From Psychrobacter piscatorii (lineage in GTDB: Bacteria; Pseudomonadota; Gammaproteobacteria; Pseudomonadales; Moraxellaceae): a DNA stretch of 47,542 nucleotides. Numbering within the stretch: the first letter of the stretch is position 1; every line of letters begins with the position of its first letter. The stretch lies in assembly GCF_904846415.1 (NCBI RefSeq), contig NZ_CAJHAR010000030.1:1-47542 (forward strand), given 5' to 3'. The notes below the pieces were generated by a model. It was given only the letters and a program-made list of their open reading frames with translations, had not been told where the DNA came from and made no database searches. Below are positions 38,233 through 46,711 of the stretch, in pieces. A program made the translations under genes and the position numbers.

Positions 38233-38274
38233 TTATGCCATCAATTACGCTATTAATTATGCCATCAATTACGC
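38233..38274. repeat. 24-bp-period tandem repeat at the katE stop
   Basis: TTATGCCATCAATTACGC occurs at 38233-38250 and again at 38257-38274, a period of 24 bp. The second copy contains the katE stop codon, so the end of the gene and its 3' flank have been duplicated. Confidence 0.85.
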
Positions 38275-40356
38275 CAAGTCACGTACCTTTGGCTCGCGCT
38301 CCCATAGACGGGTCTTAGCATTTTCGATAAAACCAGCAACATCATCAAGTGGCGTCACAAACGCATCTTTTTCGATAGGCAATTTGCTCAAGATGTGTTC
38401 TTCAGTCGCAGGGCAATAAGCAATCGCTTTGCAATGTGCGTAAGCATCATTGAACCAATCTAGTGCTGCGCTGTCCATGGCCAGCTTTTTGGCTGGTGGA
38501 TGCATGATGATACTGACCACAGCATCAAAGAGCACAGAAGGGCCACCAGCAAGACGCTCGTCCGCTTGAATGTGCGTGCCATCGTCTAACGTCACTTCTT
38601 TATTAGGCGCGACGATCTTGACGCTAGCACCAGCTTCGATAGCGGCTTGTTCAAACTTCTTGACTTCACTATGGCTAGAACCTTCAGCAACTAAGATACC
38701 GACTAAGCGGCCTTTTAGGCTCTTCGGTGAGATACCGATAGTTTGCAGCGCTTTTGACGTGCCTAGATCCTGTACAGGTGCAGCGGCATCAGCAGGCTCT
38801 GGTAATTCCATACCAAGCGCACTCGCCACACGATTAGCCAAGTCTTCATCGATATGCGGCAGATGGCTGAGCATACGAGTACGTACATGTGCAGTATCTA
38901 CTTTACCAAGCTCAAACGCGTAAGCAGAGGCAATATGTGCTTGTCCTGCCTCTGTCTGGCTGCGATAGAACATGCGCGGCTGACTGTAATGATCGGCAAA
39001 GCTTTCGGCACGGATGCGACCTTTAACGCCATCATCCATCTGCTCTTGGAATGAGGCATACCCGCGTTTGGCGCTTTCACGTGGGCGTGTTGGATCAAGG
39101 CTTTGTGGTTCGTACATCACGCGCGTCTTAGGCACCTGCATTTGCATGTGACCATCTTGCTGGTTGTTGGCAAACGGGCATTTTGGCGCATTGATTGGAA
39201 TTTGCGCAAAGTTTGGTGAGCCCAAACGTGACAACTGCGTATCTAGATAACTAAATAGACGACCTTGAAGTAAAGGATCGTTACTGTAGTCGATACCAGG
39301 AATTACGTGTGATGGACAGAATGCGACTTGTTCTGTCTCTGCAAAGAAATTATCTACATTGCGATTCAAAACCATTTTACCAATGATTTTCACTGGTACT
39401 GTCTCTTCTGGAATAAGCTTGGTGGCATCTAAGTGGTCAAACGGGAAGTTGTCCGCTTCTTCTTCGGTGAATAACTGAACACCAAATTCCCACTCAGGAT
39501 ACATCTCGTTGTCGATTGACTCGAACAAGTCACGGCGATGATAATCAGGATCTGCGCCAGAGATTTTTACCGCTTCGTCCCATGTGGTTGACTGTACGCC
39601 AAGTACTGGCTTCCAATGGAAACGTACAAAGGTGCTCTTACCGTCTTTGTTAATCAAACGATAGCTGTGAATACCAAAGCCTTCCATCATACGCAAGCTA
39701 CGTGGCAGGCCACGATCACTCATGAGCCAAATTAGGTTATGCATGGTTTCAGGACTGAGCGAAACGAAATCCCAGAACGTATCATGGGCAGACGCGGCTT
39801 GCGGAAATCCGCGATCTGGCTCAGGCTTAACTGCATGAATCAAATCTGGGAATTTGATGGCATCTTGGATAAAGAAGATGGGCATGTTGTTACCAACGAT
39901 GTCCCAGTTACCCTCTTCGGTATAGACTTTTACAGAAAACCCGCGTACATCACGTGGCGTGTCTTTTGAGCCTTTGTTACCAGCAACCGTAGAAAAACGG
40001 GTAAAGAGTGGCGTCTGCTTACCAGTTTCAGTCAAAATTTTGGCCGTCGTATACTCTTCTAATGACTCGGTCAACTCAAAATAGCCATGTGCTGCACTAC
40101 CGCGAGCATGGACAATACGCTCAGGGATACGCTCATGGTCAAAATGATTGATCTTTTCACGCAGTACAAAATCTTCTAAGAGCGTAGGACCACGTGCGCC
40201 TGCTTTTAGTGAGTTTTGATTGTCAGAGATAGGCACGCCTTGTTGGGTGGTCAATACTTTGGTGTCATCGCCTGCGCGTTGGTGGGTTTCACCACCATTA
40301 CCACGCTCAGCATTCATGTCTTTGGCTGGGTCGGTATGATCGATATTATTATTCAT
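38269..40356 (-). CDS. katE: Large-subunit (HPII-type) monofunctional catalase
   Basis: This 695-residue clade 2 catalase breaks down H2O2. The heme-side catalytic His is H83 in [12 protein letters not shown]. The proximal tyrosine is in [14 protein letters not shown]. The N-terminal arm is polar. After the core, a flavodoxin/GATase-like C-terminal domain (from about residue 545, [20 protein letters not shown]) marks the large-subunit class. Small-subunit catalases end near residue 500. AGGATG precedes the ATG. It is transcribed alone. Confidence 0.97.
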   Translation of the reverse strand: MNNNIDHTDPAKDMNAERGNGGETHQRAGDDTKVLTTQQGVPISDNQNSLKAGARGPTLLEDFVLREKINHFDHERIPERIVHARGSAAHGYFELTESLEEYTTAKILTETGKQTPLFTRFSTVAGNKGSKDTPRDVRGFSVKVYTEEGNWDIVGNNMPIFFIQDAIKFPDLIHAVKPEPDRGFPQAASAHDTFWDFVSLSPETMHNLIWLMSDRGLPRSLRMMEGFGIHSYRLINKDGKSTFVRFHWKPVLGVQSTTWDEAVKISGADPDYHRRDLFESIDNEMYPEWEFGVQLFTEEEADNFPFDHLDATKLIPEETVPVKIIGKMVLNRNVDNFFAETEQVAFCPSHVIPGIDYSNDPLLQGRLFSYLDTQLSRLGSPNFAQIPINAPKCPFANNQQDGHMQMQVPKTRVMYEPQSLDPTRPRESAKRGYASFQEQMDDGVKGRIRAESFADHYSQPRMFYRSQTEAGQAHIASAYAFELGKVDTAHVRTRMLSHLPHIDEDLANRVASALGMELPEPADAAAPVQDLGTSKALQTIGISPKSLKGRLVGILVAEGSSHSEVKKFEQAAIEAGASVKIVAPNKEVTLDDGTHIQADERLAGGPSVLFDAVVSIIMHPPAKKLAMDSAALDWFNDAYAHCKAIAYCPATEEHILSKLPIEKDAFVTPLDDVAGFIENAKTRLWEREPKVRDLA

Positions 40357-40782
40357 AAAACATCCTAGCTAATGAGTAAAATAGTCTCTTCTAAGACCAT
40401 TAAAAATGTGCTTACACAGGTGTTGTATCCTTTGGGATAATACTGACTTCATCTGTCGATTATTTGTCTGTGCTGCTGCATGACCAATTATTAAAAAAGA
40501 TAAAGGAATAAAAGGCATACGGCTTATCTTACCCAAAAACTAAGTCGCTTATAGTTGCGTATATAGTGAACCTTGTTGATGTTTGGTTAAAGTTTACGTG
40601 CGCAGTCACTCAACCGCTTGACGACTTTTTAGCGAGCCTAAACGTTAACAATCCAGTCTTGTAATGTAGTTATTCTTTAAGGTATGCTTTTATGGCGTAC
40701 TAGAGATCATCGATAAATAACATTGGCATGGTTTTTAGCCATATATTTATCTCTTTTTTATATAACTATAAGGCTATCGACT
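40357..40782. other. Intergenic region between katE and the hydrolase gene
   Basis: This divergent gap of about 425 bp should hold both promoters. A weak pair TTGTAA/TATGCT (18-bp spacer) lies about 100 bp upstream of the hydrolase gene on the plus strand. I see no clear katE promoter, no OxyR-like site I would defend, and no small gene. Confidence 0.4.
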
Positions 40783-41574
40783 ATGTTACCAACTTCGAAT
40801 TTCTCGTCCAAAAAACCTTACCACTCCTTATTGATGGGTGCATCAATGGGTCTCATGGCATTGACTGTCAGCCAAACAGCAGCCGCTATCACGACCAAGA
40901 ACATCACTTATACAGTGGATGACCAAGCGTACGAAGGCTATTACGCCAAAGCAGATAAGCCCAATGCCCCTTTTATCTTATTGATTCATGACTGGGATGG
41001 TCTAACCGACTATGAGCGCAAACGTGCTGATATGCTAGCGGATGAAGGTTACAACGTACTGGCCGCAGACATGTTTGGACAAGGCATTCGTCCGACCTCT
41101 GTCGAGGAAAACAAACGCTTAACAGGCGAATTGTATGACGATCGCAACAAAATGCGCCGCATACTACAAGGTGCATTGAATGCTGGACGACTGGAGGGCA
41201 ATGATGTGCGTAACGGCACGACCATGGGATATTGTTTCGGTGGTACGGTTACATTAGAGTTAGCACGTTCAGGCTTCCCGCAAAAAGCCTTTGTCCCTTT
41301 CCATGGAGCCTTTGATATTCCAACGGGTCAAAGTTATGACAAGACTACTGGCGAGATATTGGTATTCCACGGATCAGCTGACCAGTCTGTCTCTCTAGAG
41401 AGCTTTGCGACTCTGGGCAAAACGCTAGAAGCGGCAAAAGTTCCTCATGAAATGGTCACTTACAGCGGCGCACCCCATGCCTTTAGCGTATTTGGCAGTG
41501 ACAGATATGATGCCCGTGCCGATGAACGCTCTTGGAAACGTTATTTAGACTTCTTATCAGATGAGTATAAATAA
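40783..41574 (+). CDS. Exported dienelactone-hydrolase-family protein
   Basis: The alpha/beta-hydrolase core shows the catalytic Cys in MGYCFGGTV, the aspartate in HGSADQSV and the histidine in APHAFSVFG, the triad of dienelactone hydrolases. The frame reads from 40723, but AAGG at 40770-40773 sits nine bases before the ATG at 40783, giving 263 residues with a signal peptide (LLMGASMGLMALTVSQTAAA) cut near residue 35. A periplasmic location is unusual for an enzyme of chloroaromatic breakdown, and no such pathway is nearby, so the true substrate is probably different. Confidence 0.88.
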   Translation: MLPTSNFSSKKPYHSLLMGASMGLMALTVSQTAAAITTKNITYTVDDQAYEGYYAKADKPNAPFILLIHDWDGLTDYERKRADMLADEGYNVLAADMFGQGIRPTSVEENKRLTGELYDDRNKMRRILQGALNAGRLEGNDVRNGTTMGYCFGGTVTLELARSGFPQKAFVPFHGAFDIPTGQSYDKTTGEILVFHGSADQSVSLESFATLGKTLEAAKVPHEMVTYSGAPHAFSVFGSDRYDARADERSWKRYLDFLSDEYK

Positions 41575-41617
41575 TCTAATCGTATAAAAATATCAGTCAC
41601 CATATAAGCAATGCAAA

Positions 41618-41657
41618 AAAAAGACACCTCAACGAATCATCAGTGAAGTGTCTTTTT
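41618..41657. terminator. Bidirectional terminator between converging genes
   Basis: AAAAAGACAC (41618-41627) and GTGTCTTTTT (41648-41657) are complementary, with a partial inner pairing CTCA/TGAA. It lies between the hydrolase and methyltransferase stops and has T-runs on both strands. Confidence 0.8.
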
Positions 41658-41674
41658 ACGTTTTTAATCATTTA

Positions 41675-42331
41675 CTACTTCTGAAAAACCAATAGCTGAT
41701 TATTGGCAGGCATCGCGTACGTTTTGCTAAGCGTTAGATGATGAATATTTGCTAAATTTACAATGTCTTCTTTATGACGGATACCACTGTCAGAATTACC
41801 TTGCCTTAGCATCGCATCAAATCGCTGGTTGCCCGCGCTGGTATAGTTACCATGCTCGTTAAATGGGCCATAGACAATGAGCTTGCCGTCCACAGGTAAC
41901 GCATCACCAGCCAGTACAAACAACCGTTCAACTAAGGCCCAGCTGATGATATGTAGCGTATTGGCCGTAAATATCGCATCATAGGGCTTGGCTATATTGC
42001 TATTTGCTAACTGACTATTGATAGGTACAGAATCATAAGCCAAATCAAACGCTAATGGCAGAGATAGATTGGGCGCAGGATAAGCATGATACCAAGCTGC
42101 TATATGACGGTGATTGCTCGTGACATCGCTGGTTTGCCACTGTATCTCAGGTAAACGAGGAGCAAAGTAAACACTGTGCTGACCCGTTCCAGAGCCAATC
42201 TCTAGCACGTGCGTAAAGCCTTGCAGCTCGTTTTGCAATACTTCTAGAATAGGCTGCTTATTGTTCTCACACGCTTGAGAGAATGGCAACGCGTCGATAT
42301 CCACTTCACTGTTTAGATAATCGTTTTGCAT
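41675..42331 (-). CDS. DUF938-family SAM-dependent methyltransferase-like protein
   Basis: This 218-residue protein has the SAM-binding motif VLEIGSGTGQHSVYFA followed by LPEIQWQTSDV, and later IFTANTLHIISW and KLIVYGPFNEHGNYTSAGNQ, all characteristic of DUF938. The N terminus (LPFSQACENNKQPILEVL) also fits the family. Its methyl acceptor is unknown. AAGGAG is well placed before the ATG. Confidence 0.9.
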   Translation of the reverse strand: MQNDYLNSEVDIDALPFSQACENNKQPILEVLQNELQGFTHVLEIGSGTGQHSVYFAPRLPEIQWQTSDVTSNHRHIAAWYHAYPAPNLSLPLAFDLAYDSVPINSQLANSNIAKPYDAIFTANTLHIISWALVERLFVLAGDALPVDGKLIVYGPFNEHGNYTSAGNQRFDAMLRQGNSDSGIRHKEDIVNLANIHHLTLSKTYAMPANNQLLVFQK

Positions 42332-42398
42332 TGATACGCTCCTTCGACTGCCCGTTACGTTTGCAGTATATTTCGCGAATCACTGGCAAAATATGCTA

Positions 42399-42860
42399 CT
42401 AATAAATACCTGCCTCAACGCCAGCGGCTAACGTCATGGCAAGCTCTTCTACTTGTTCGGTAAAGCTGTCTTGCCAATCGCCTTGTAGGATCAGCGCCTC
42501 TTGAATCCATGACCACCGCAGCCCTGTCGTAATCGTCTTCATCGCAAGCTTGGTACCCGTACCATCATGTCCTGCACGTATATATAACGCAAATGGCATG
42601 CCTTGCTTCTCTTCCAACACTGGATAATAACAGCGATCAAAGAAGTCTTTGGTCAGCCCTGCCATATACGCTAGATTTTCAGTCGTGCCGATCAGTAGCG
42701 CATTAGCAGCCAACACGTCTTCAGGCTGCGTGTCCTGCGGCGACTTCAAAATGACATTGATATCTATATCAGGATGATTGGCACCAGCATACGCCGCTTG
42801 CGCCAACTTCTCAGTGTTGGGCGACGGCGCATGAGCGACAATCAATAACGTTTTTGTCAT
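42399..42860 (-). CDS. Flavodoxin-like NADPH-dependent FMN reductase family protein
   Basis: The short flavodoxin-like fold starts with TLLIVAHAPSPNTEKLAQAA, the phosphate-binding region for FMN, and continues with NALLIGTTENLAYMAGLTKDFFDRC, a typical loop around the flavin. The frame can be read from a GTG at 42875, which overlaps the OsmC gene, but the ATG at 42860 gives a natural start five bases beyond that gene's stop and 153 residues. It is probably co-transcribed with the OsmC gene. The pairing suggests a role in redox or thiol stress; this is inference. Confidence 0.8.
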   Translation of the reverse strand: MTKTLLIVAHAPSPNTEKLAQAAYAGANHPDIDINVILKSPQDTQPEDVLAANALLIGTTENLAYMAGLTKDFFDRCYYPVLEEKQGMPFALYIRAGHDGTGTKLAMKTITTGLRWSWIQEALILQGDWQDSFTEQVEELAMTLAAGVEAGIY

Positions 42861-42864
42861 GGTT

Positions 42865-43278
42865 TTAAAGGCCACGAGCGGTACGGAACGTTAAGTTCTG
42901 CGTGATATCAGGGTGGATGCTGTTGGCGACTGGGCAAGTCAATGCGGTGTTATAAAAGATGGTTTGCGTTCTATCATCAAGTTCCTTATTAAAAGTCACG
43001 ATGATATGGATCTCACTCACGCGTCTTGGATCAGCGGCCATAACTTTAGTCACTTCAGCCGTGGTGCCTGCAAGGTCGATATCCATGTCACGGGCTTTGA
43101 TGCCCATGATGGTGAGCATACAACTGGCCAAACTGGTCGCTAGCAAATCAGTTGGTGAAAACGCTTCGCCCTTGCCTTGATTGTCCGTTGGGGCATCGGT
43201 GATGATTTCATTGTTTGATTGCAAGTGAATGGCGGTGGTACGCAAATCGCCTTGGTAGGTTACTTTTGATGTGGTCAT
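42865..43278 (-). CDS. OsmC-family peroxiredoxin-like protein
   Basis: This 137-residue protein carries the two family cysteines: Cys53 in LATSLASCMLTIMG and Cys115 in NTALTCPVANSIHP. FSPTDLLATSLASC is the classic OsmC block. OsmC/Ohr enzymes reduce organic hydroperoxides as dimers; the group this one resembles (YhfA-like) is less well characterised. The upstream region holds two palindromes and a 7-bp tandem repeat that may control it. The flavodoxin-like gene follows. Confidence 0.92.
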   Translation of the reverse strand: MTTSKVTYQGDLRTTAIHLQSNNEIITDAPTDNQGKGEAFSPTDLLATSLASCMLTIMGIKARDMDIDLAGTTAEVTKVMAADPRRVSEIHIIVTFNKELDDRTQTIFYNTALTCPVANSIHPDITQNLTFRTARGL

Positions 43279-43323
43279 GGGTGTTCTCTTTAATGGTTGT
43301 TATTTTTAAATTACTTTTCTTTA

Positions 43324-43378
43324 GAACGTTCGAGCAGCTTACTAGTAAAAATAAGAGTACTACGGCTTAACATGTTAA
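43324..43378. promoter_or_regulatory. Two palindromes upstream of the OsmC gene
   Basis: TTAACATGTTAA (43367-43378) is a perfect 12-bp palindrome, and GAACGTTC (43324-43331) is a perfect 8-bp one. They lie about 90 and 46 bp upstream of the OsmC start. Such symmetric AT-rich sites are typical of dimeric repressors. No regulator gene is adjacent. Confidence 0.4.
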
Positions 43379-43430
43379 AGAGTGAAGCTTTCTGATTAGG
43401 AGCTCTATACAACAGGGGCAACACAAATAC

Positions 43431-43456
43431 TATAAAGTATAAAGTATAAAGTATAA
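43431..43456. repeat. 7-bp tandem repeat (TATAAAG) between the HEPN and OsmC genes
   Basis: Three exact TATAAAG units (43431-43451) and a partial fourth follow each other. Read on the minus strand each unit contains TATACT, a -10-like hexamer. The repeat begins 150 bp upstream of the OsmC start and ends 28 bp past the stop of the HEPN gene. Confidence 0.8.
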
Positions 43457-43483
43457 GCTAAAATAACTTACTACGTAATTTTT

Positions 43484-44545
43484 TCATAACCTTCTAACCA
43501 ATGTTCTAATCCAAGACATTGCTGTCTCGATAGCCCAATCAGTTTGTGGAATAGAAAGTATAGGCATTGGCTCACTACCAGGCCCATGACCCAAAGTGTT
43601 TCTTACCTTACGAAAATAATCTTTAAGGATCTCAGCTTCCCAAGGATCTATATATCTCCCATTATGTTTACTTACAAGGTTATCTATATAGTTTGCAGCT
43701 CCTTTTTCATTTCCTAAAGTCCACCCTTTTTGATCTGACACTATTTTTATTGCACTTTCTAGCGCCTTAGCAGCAAATAGCGCTGGATCTTTGTGATTTG
43801 AATCTCTACGATCCAAAGCTTCTTTAATATCTATATCAACATTCCTCCAAAGCGGATCAGATACAATACTCCAAAATGGTTTAGCTATATTTTTTTCAAT
43901 AACTCCATCAGCAGAAATTTGAATAAAGCCATTATGTAATGTTAGTGGTGCTTTTGCACGACGAAATCGCTCGTTAACTTCCTCAACTTGAGCTGCATAT
44001 GTATCATTCAAGGTCTGATTCAATGCTATTAATCGGTCAGCTCTACTATCCACCTTCCACATACTACTTCTAGAAGTTGCATCACGTATTTTCATTTCTG
44101 ATATTGATTGAGGTAGACTTGCATTAGCAGCTCCTAACTCTTCATATCGTATACGCATTGCTAGTTCAATAAAACTGAGGCGCTCCTTTACGAATCTGTC
44201 TGGATCATTTAATTCAGAAGAAAAGTTAGATTTAATAAATTTTTCGCAGGCATAATCCCAACCAAAGAAACCATTTACAGGTACAGACTGTCCAAGGTGA
44301 TTCTTCTTAGTAAATGAATAGTACCTGCTAGAAAGCTCATCTACTCCAAGCTCTCTAGATAAAGTATTATGCAAATTCTTCCATTTTTCTTTGTTAAGCT
44401 CAATAGGATTTCCATTCGAATCATAGTAAGGAATTACCTCTTTTACGACACCAAATAACTGATTAAGAAGGCGTTGATCAATTTCGGAAAACGTCTGCCA
44501 AATGGGAAAATTTAAATATCTATAAGCAAAAATATCTGTGAGCAT
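43484..44545 (-). CDS. HEPN-domain, abortive-infection-like protein
   Basis: This 353-residue soluble protein has no signal peptide or membrane segment. Near the C terminus it carries RNTLGH (R315, N316, H320), the RNxxxH signature of HEPN ribonucleases, within a helical domain (about 255-345) that also has ALESAIKIVSDQKGW and a WAIETAMSWIRTLV tail. The N-terminal part (FPIWQTFSEIDQRLLNQLFG; RVKERL-like helices with RYYSF and FFGWDYACEKF) resembles N-terminal modules of AbiJ-type proteins, but I cannot assign it firmly. Such proteins often cleave RNA when phage infect. It stands alone, between an SDR and the OsmC unit, and is visibly more AT-rich than its neighbours, which suggests recent gain. 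No paired antitoxin is seen. Confidence 0.65.
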   Translation of the reverse strand: MLTDIFAYRYLNFPIWQTFSEIDQRLLNQLFGVVKEVIPYYDSNGNPIELNKEKWKNLHNTLSRELGVDELSSRYYSFTKKNHLGQSVPVNGFFGWDYACEKFIKSNFSSELNDPDRFVKERLSFIELAMRIRYEELGAANASLPQSISEMKIRDATSRSSMWKVDSRADRLIALNQTLNDTYAAQVEEVNERFRRAKAPLTLHNGFIQISADGVIEKNIAKPFWSIVSDPLWRNVDIDIKEALDRRDSNHKDPALFAAKALESAIKIVSDQKGWTLGNEKGAANYIDNLVSKHNGRYIDPWEAEILKDYFRKVRNTLGHGPGSEPMPILSIPQTDWAIETAMSWIRTLVRRL

Positions 44546-44835
44546 TTAACTATTATTCCAAATTATAGGGTGGGTCGCTAAGTTGCTTGATAATATATAG
44601 TCCTATGAGTTTAGCGCTAAAGTGACAGATCAACAATATAACGATAAGAACTGCATTACAAACTTTTCAAACCTATAGATAAGTTTTTAGAGTTAAAACT
44701 CTTGCACAAAAAAGTCACTTGGCTAATAAGTTAAGTGACTTTTCAGATATAAAAGGCTAAAGACAATCTAATCTCACATCAACCAATCAAAAAATTTTAT
44801 GTATCTAGCATTCACTCTCAAACCCTTTACCCCAC
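44546..44835. other. Intergenic region upstream of the HEPN gene
   Basis: This 290-bp AT-rich stretch lies between the SDR stop and the HEPN start. Apart from the terminator at 44710-44743 I see no ORF or RNA gene. The HEPN promoter should lie at 44546-44700. Confidence 0.5.
44710..44743 (-). terminator. Terminator behind the SDR gene
   Basis: AAAAGTCACTT (44710-44720) pairs with AAGTGACTTTT (44733-44743). Both strands end in T-runs. It separates the SDR transcript from the HEPN gene. Confidence 0.8.
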
Positions 44836-45588
44836 CTACAAACCACCTGTGATATCTAAGAAATTGCCAGTCGAAAAGGAAGATTTATCTGACGCCAGCC
44901 AATAAATTGCTTCGGCGACCTCTTCAGGCTGTCCACCTCTTTGTAGTGGGATCACCGTCTGTAATCGCGCTACTCTTTCTGGCTCTCCGCCATCAGCATG
45001 CATATCAGTGTAAATCAGTCCTGGACGGACACAATTAACCCGAATGCCTTCAGCCGCAACTTCCAATGATAAGCCTTTCGTTAAGGTATCAATAGCGCCT
45101 TTCGATGCGGCATAGTCGATGTATTCATTCGGTGAGCCTGAGCGCGCTGCTCCAGAAGATACATTCACAATCACCCCTCCCAAGCCGCCGTGCCGAGTAG
45201 ACATGCGTTTTACCGCTTCTCTACAACACAAAAAATAGCTGGTAACATTGTTTGTGAGTATGGCGCTTATTCTATCGGCAGTCATATCTTCTAAACGGGA
45301 TTGTTTCTTTAAAATACCAGCGTTGTTCACTAGTACGGATAGTGTACCTAGTACTTTATCAACGGTGGAGAACATGCGGCTGACGTCTTCTTCAGAAGAC
45401 ACATCAGCCTGAACCGTAATGCACTTTCCACCATCAGCAGTGATCGTATCAGCCAGTTTGTTAGCTGCTTCTGAGTTAGATTTATAGTTGATCGCTACCG
45501 CGTAACCTTGCTTAGCAAATAGCCTCGCTGTGTCAGCGCCAATGCCTCGACCACCACCTGTGATGAGTGCCACTTTTTGAGTGCTCAT
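44836..45588 (-). CDS. Short-chain dehydrogenase/reductase
   Basis: This 250-residue classical SDR uses NAD(P)H. The cofactor motif is TGGGRGIG (residues 10-17), NNAG is present in VLVNNAGIL, and the catalytic Tyr159 and Lys163 are in YIDYAASKGA, with the serine in VNVSSGAA. The C-terminal SSFSTGNFLDITGG is typical. It is close to FabG or glucose-1-dehydrogenase-like members, but isolated from fatty acid genes, so the substrate is unknown. AGGA precedes the ATG. Confidence 0.92.
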   Translation of the reverse strand: MSTQKVALITGGGRGIGADTARLFAKQGYAVAINYKSNSEAANKLADTITADGGKCITVQADVSSEEDVSRMFSTVDKVLGTLSVLVNNAGILKKQSRLEDMTADRISAILTNNVTSYFLCCREAVKRMSTRHGGLGGVIVNVSSGAARSGSPNEYIDYAASKGAIDTLTKGLSLEVAAEGIRVNCVRPGLIYTDMHADGGEPERVARLQTVIPLQRGGQPEEVAEAIYWLASDKSSFSTGNFLDITGGL

Positions 45589-45716
45589 AACGCTATCCTT
45601 GATCTATCATTTTATGCATGAATTCGAAGTGACGCATAACGCTCATATTTTAGACTGATTTGTAGTAAGATGAGCGAATCCTTTCAAAGTCGGATTTAAT
45701 ATGGTGCTATGAAAGA

Positions 45717-46196
45717 CTACCTTTCTTCCCACTTACTCTCTACAAGGTTATACGCCTGATCATTATCATGAGGCGCAATGTTTGCCTTTAACTGAAACGA
45801 CTCTCCACCCATCTCTTTCCAGCACACTGAAAACCATTGGATAAGCTCGTCGATCGCGATACTCCATAGGTCAAAGTCTTCATCCTCATTGATATACTTC
45901 TCTTCAAGCTCATAAGGGTAGACATGCTCTATCTCTAACAACTCTGGATCAACAGGCGAAGGGTATTGGGCTTCACCATTGACATAAACAAAGTGCTCAG
46001 AATCATCTGAATCCATAAAAAAAGCCCTAACTGGAAACCCTTGTGTAAACCCATCGGCAAATATCTCAAACTCTAGACTGACCACTTCTTTTGGATAGTT
46101 ATATTCGATTAACTCTTTTAAAACGGGCTTTATACTCGCGGTGAGTCTGTTTAGATATTCTTGGACTTTCTCTGAGAATTCTTGCTCGATGTTCAT
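45717..46196 (-). CDS. Uncharacterised acidic protein
   Basis: I do not recognise this 159-residue protein. It is soluble and strongly acidic, with many D and E residues, for example YPSPVDPELLEIEHVYPYEL and INEDEDFDLWSIAIDELIQW. No signal peptide or known motif is seen. Acidic single-domain proteins of this size include many immunity proteins of contact or toxin systems, but no toxin gene is next to it here. AAGGGA lies upstream of the ATG, supporting translation. Confidence 0.65.
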   Translation of the reverse strand: MNIEQEFSEKVQEYLNRLTASIKPVLKELIEYNYPKEVVSLEFEIFADGFTQGFPVRAFFMDSDDSEHFVYVNGEAQYPSPVDPELLEIEHVYPYELEEKYINEDEDFDLWSIAIDELIQWFSVCWKEMGGESFQLKANIAPHDNDQAYNLVESKWEER

Positions 46197-46321
46197 TCTT
46201 TTCCCTTTATATAATGCTGTGTTAAGCGGATTCTATTATCATTTAGAACGTGAAATATTGACTTTATATTATTTGTCTACACAAAGCTTCAAAGTCAGTC
46301 TTCATCGGTTTAAGCCATCAT

Positions 46322-46711
46322 TTATGACTTTTCATGTTCACTTGCAAACAGGATGAAATAACAAAAACCTAGTCCTAAAATATTAGTAGTAACGGGGTTG
46401 AATGCGCCCACCAAGTATTTTGGGCTTGATAGACCGACGAAAAGTAATAATAAGCATAGCGTTACCGCTGCTATATACACAGGAAGATTCGATTTTTTTA
46501 AGAATATGATTAGGCAACCTAAAATTATTTCACCAATACCAGCTAATGGAGAGGCAATACTAGCGGGGATACTAAAACCACTCAGCGAAACCAAATCCAC
46601 TTCAACCGCACTTAACCACAATATTTTGGGTACTAAGCCATGATAAATGAACAAAAATCCTAATAGTAATCTACTAATAAACGAGATATGAGAAAGCTTA
46701 TCGTTCTGCAT
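46322..46711 (-). CDS. DoxX-like small membrane protein
   Basis: This 129-residue protein has four membrane helices (about 10-30, 50-70, 75-95 and 105-122). FISRLLLGFLFIYHGLVPKI and SPLAGIGEIILGCLIIFL match the DoxX-like family. Its ATG lies inside the end of the DCC-family gene and overlaps it by 14 bp, so the two are translated from one mRNA. The pairing with a thiol-disulfide protein suggests a membrane redox role, but this is inference. Confidence 0.82.
   Translation of the reverse strand: MQNDKLSHISFISRLLLGFLFIYHGLVPKILWLSAVEVDLVSLSGFSIPASIASPLAGIGEIILGCLIIFLKKSNLPVYIAAVTLCLLLLFVGLSSPKYLVGAFNPVTTNILGLGFCYFILFASEHEKS

Noticed and set aside
38570..38923. Plus-strand ORF of 117 aa inside katE
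   Set aside because: It is antisense to the conserved C-terminal domain of catalase and shows no independent coding signs.
43431..43456. CRISPR array
   Set aside because: The unit is only 7 bp, contiguous and without spacers; it is a microsatellite. No other regularly spaced repeat is seen in the window.
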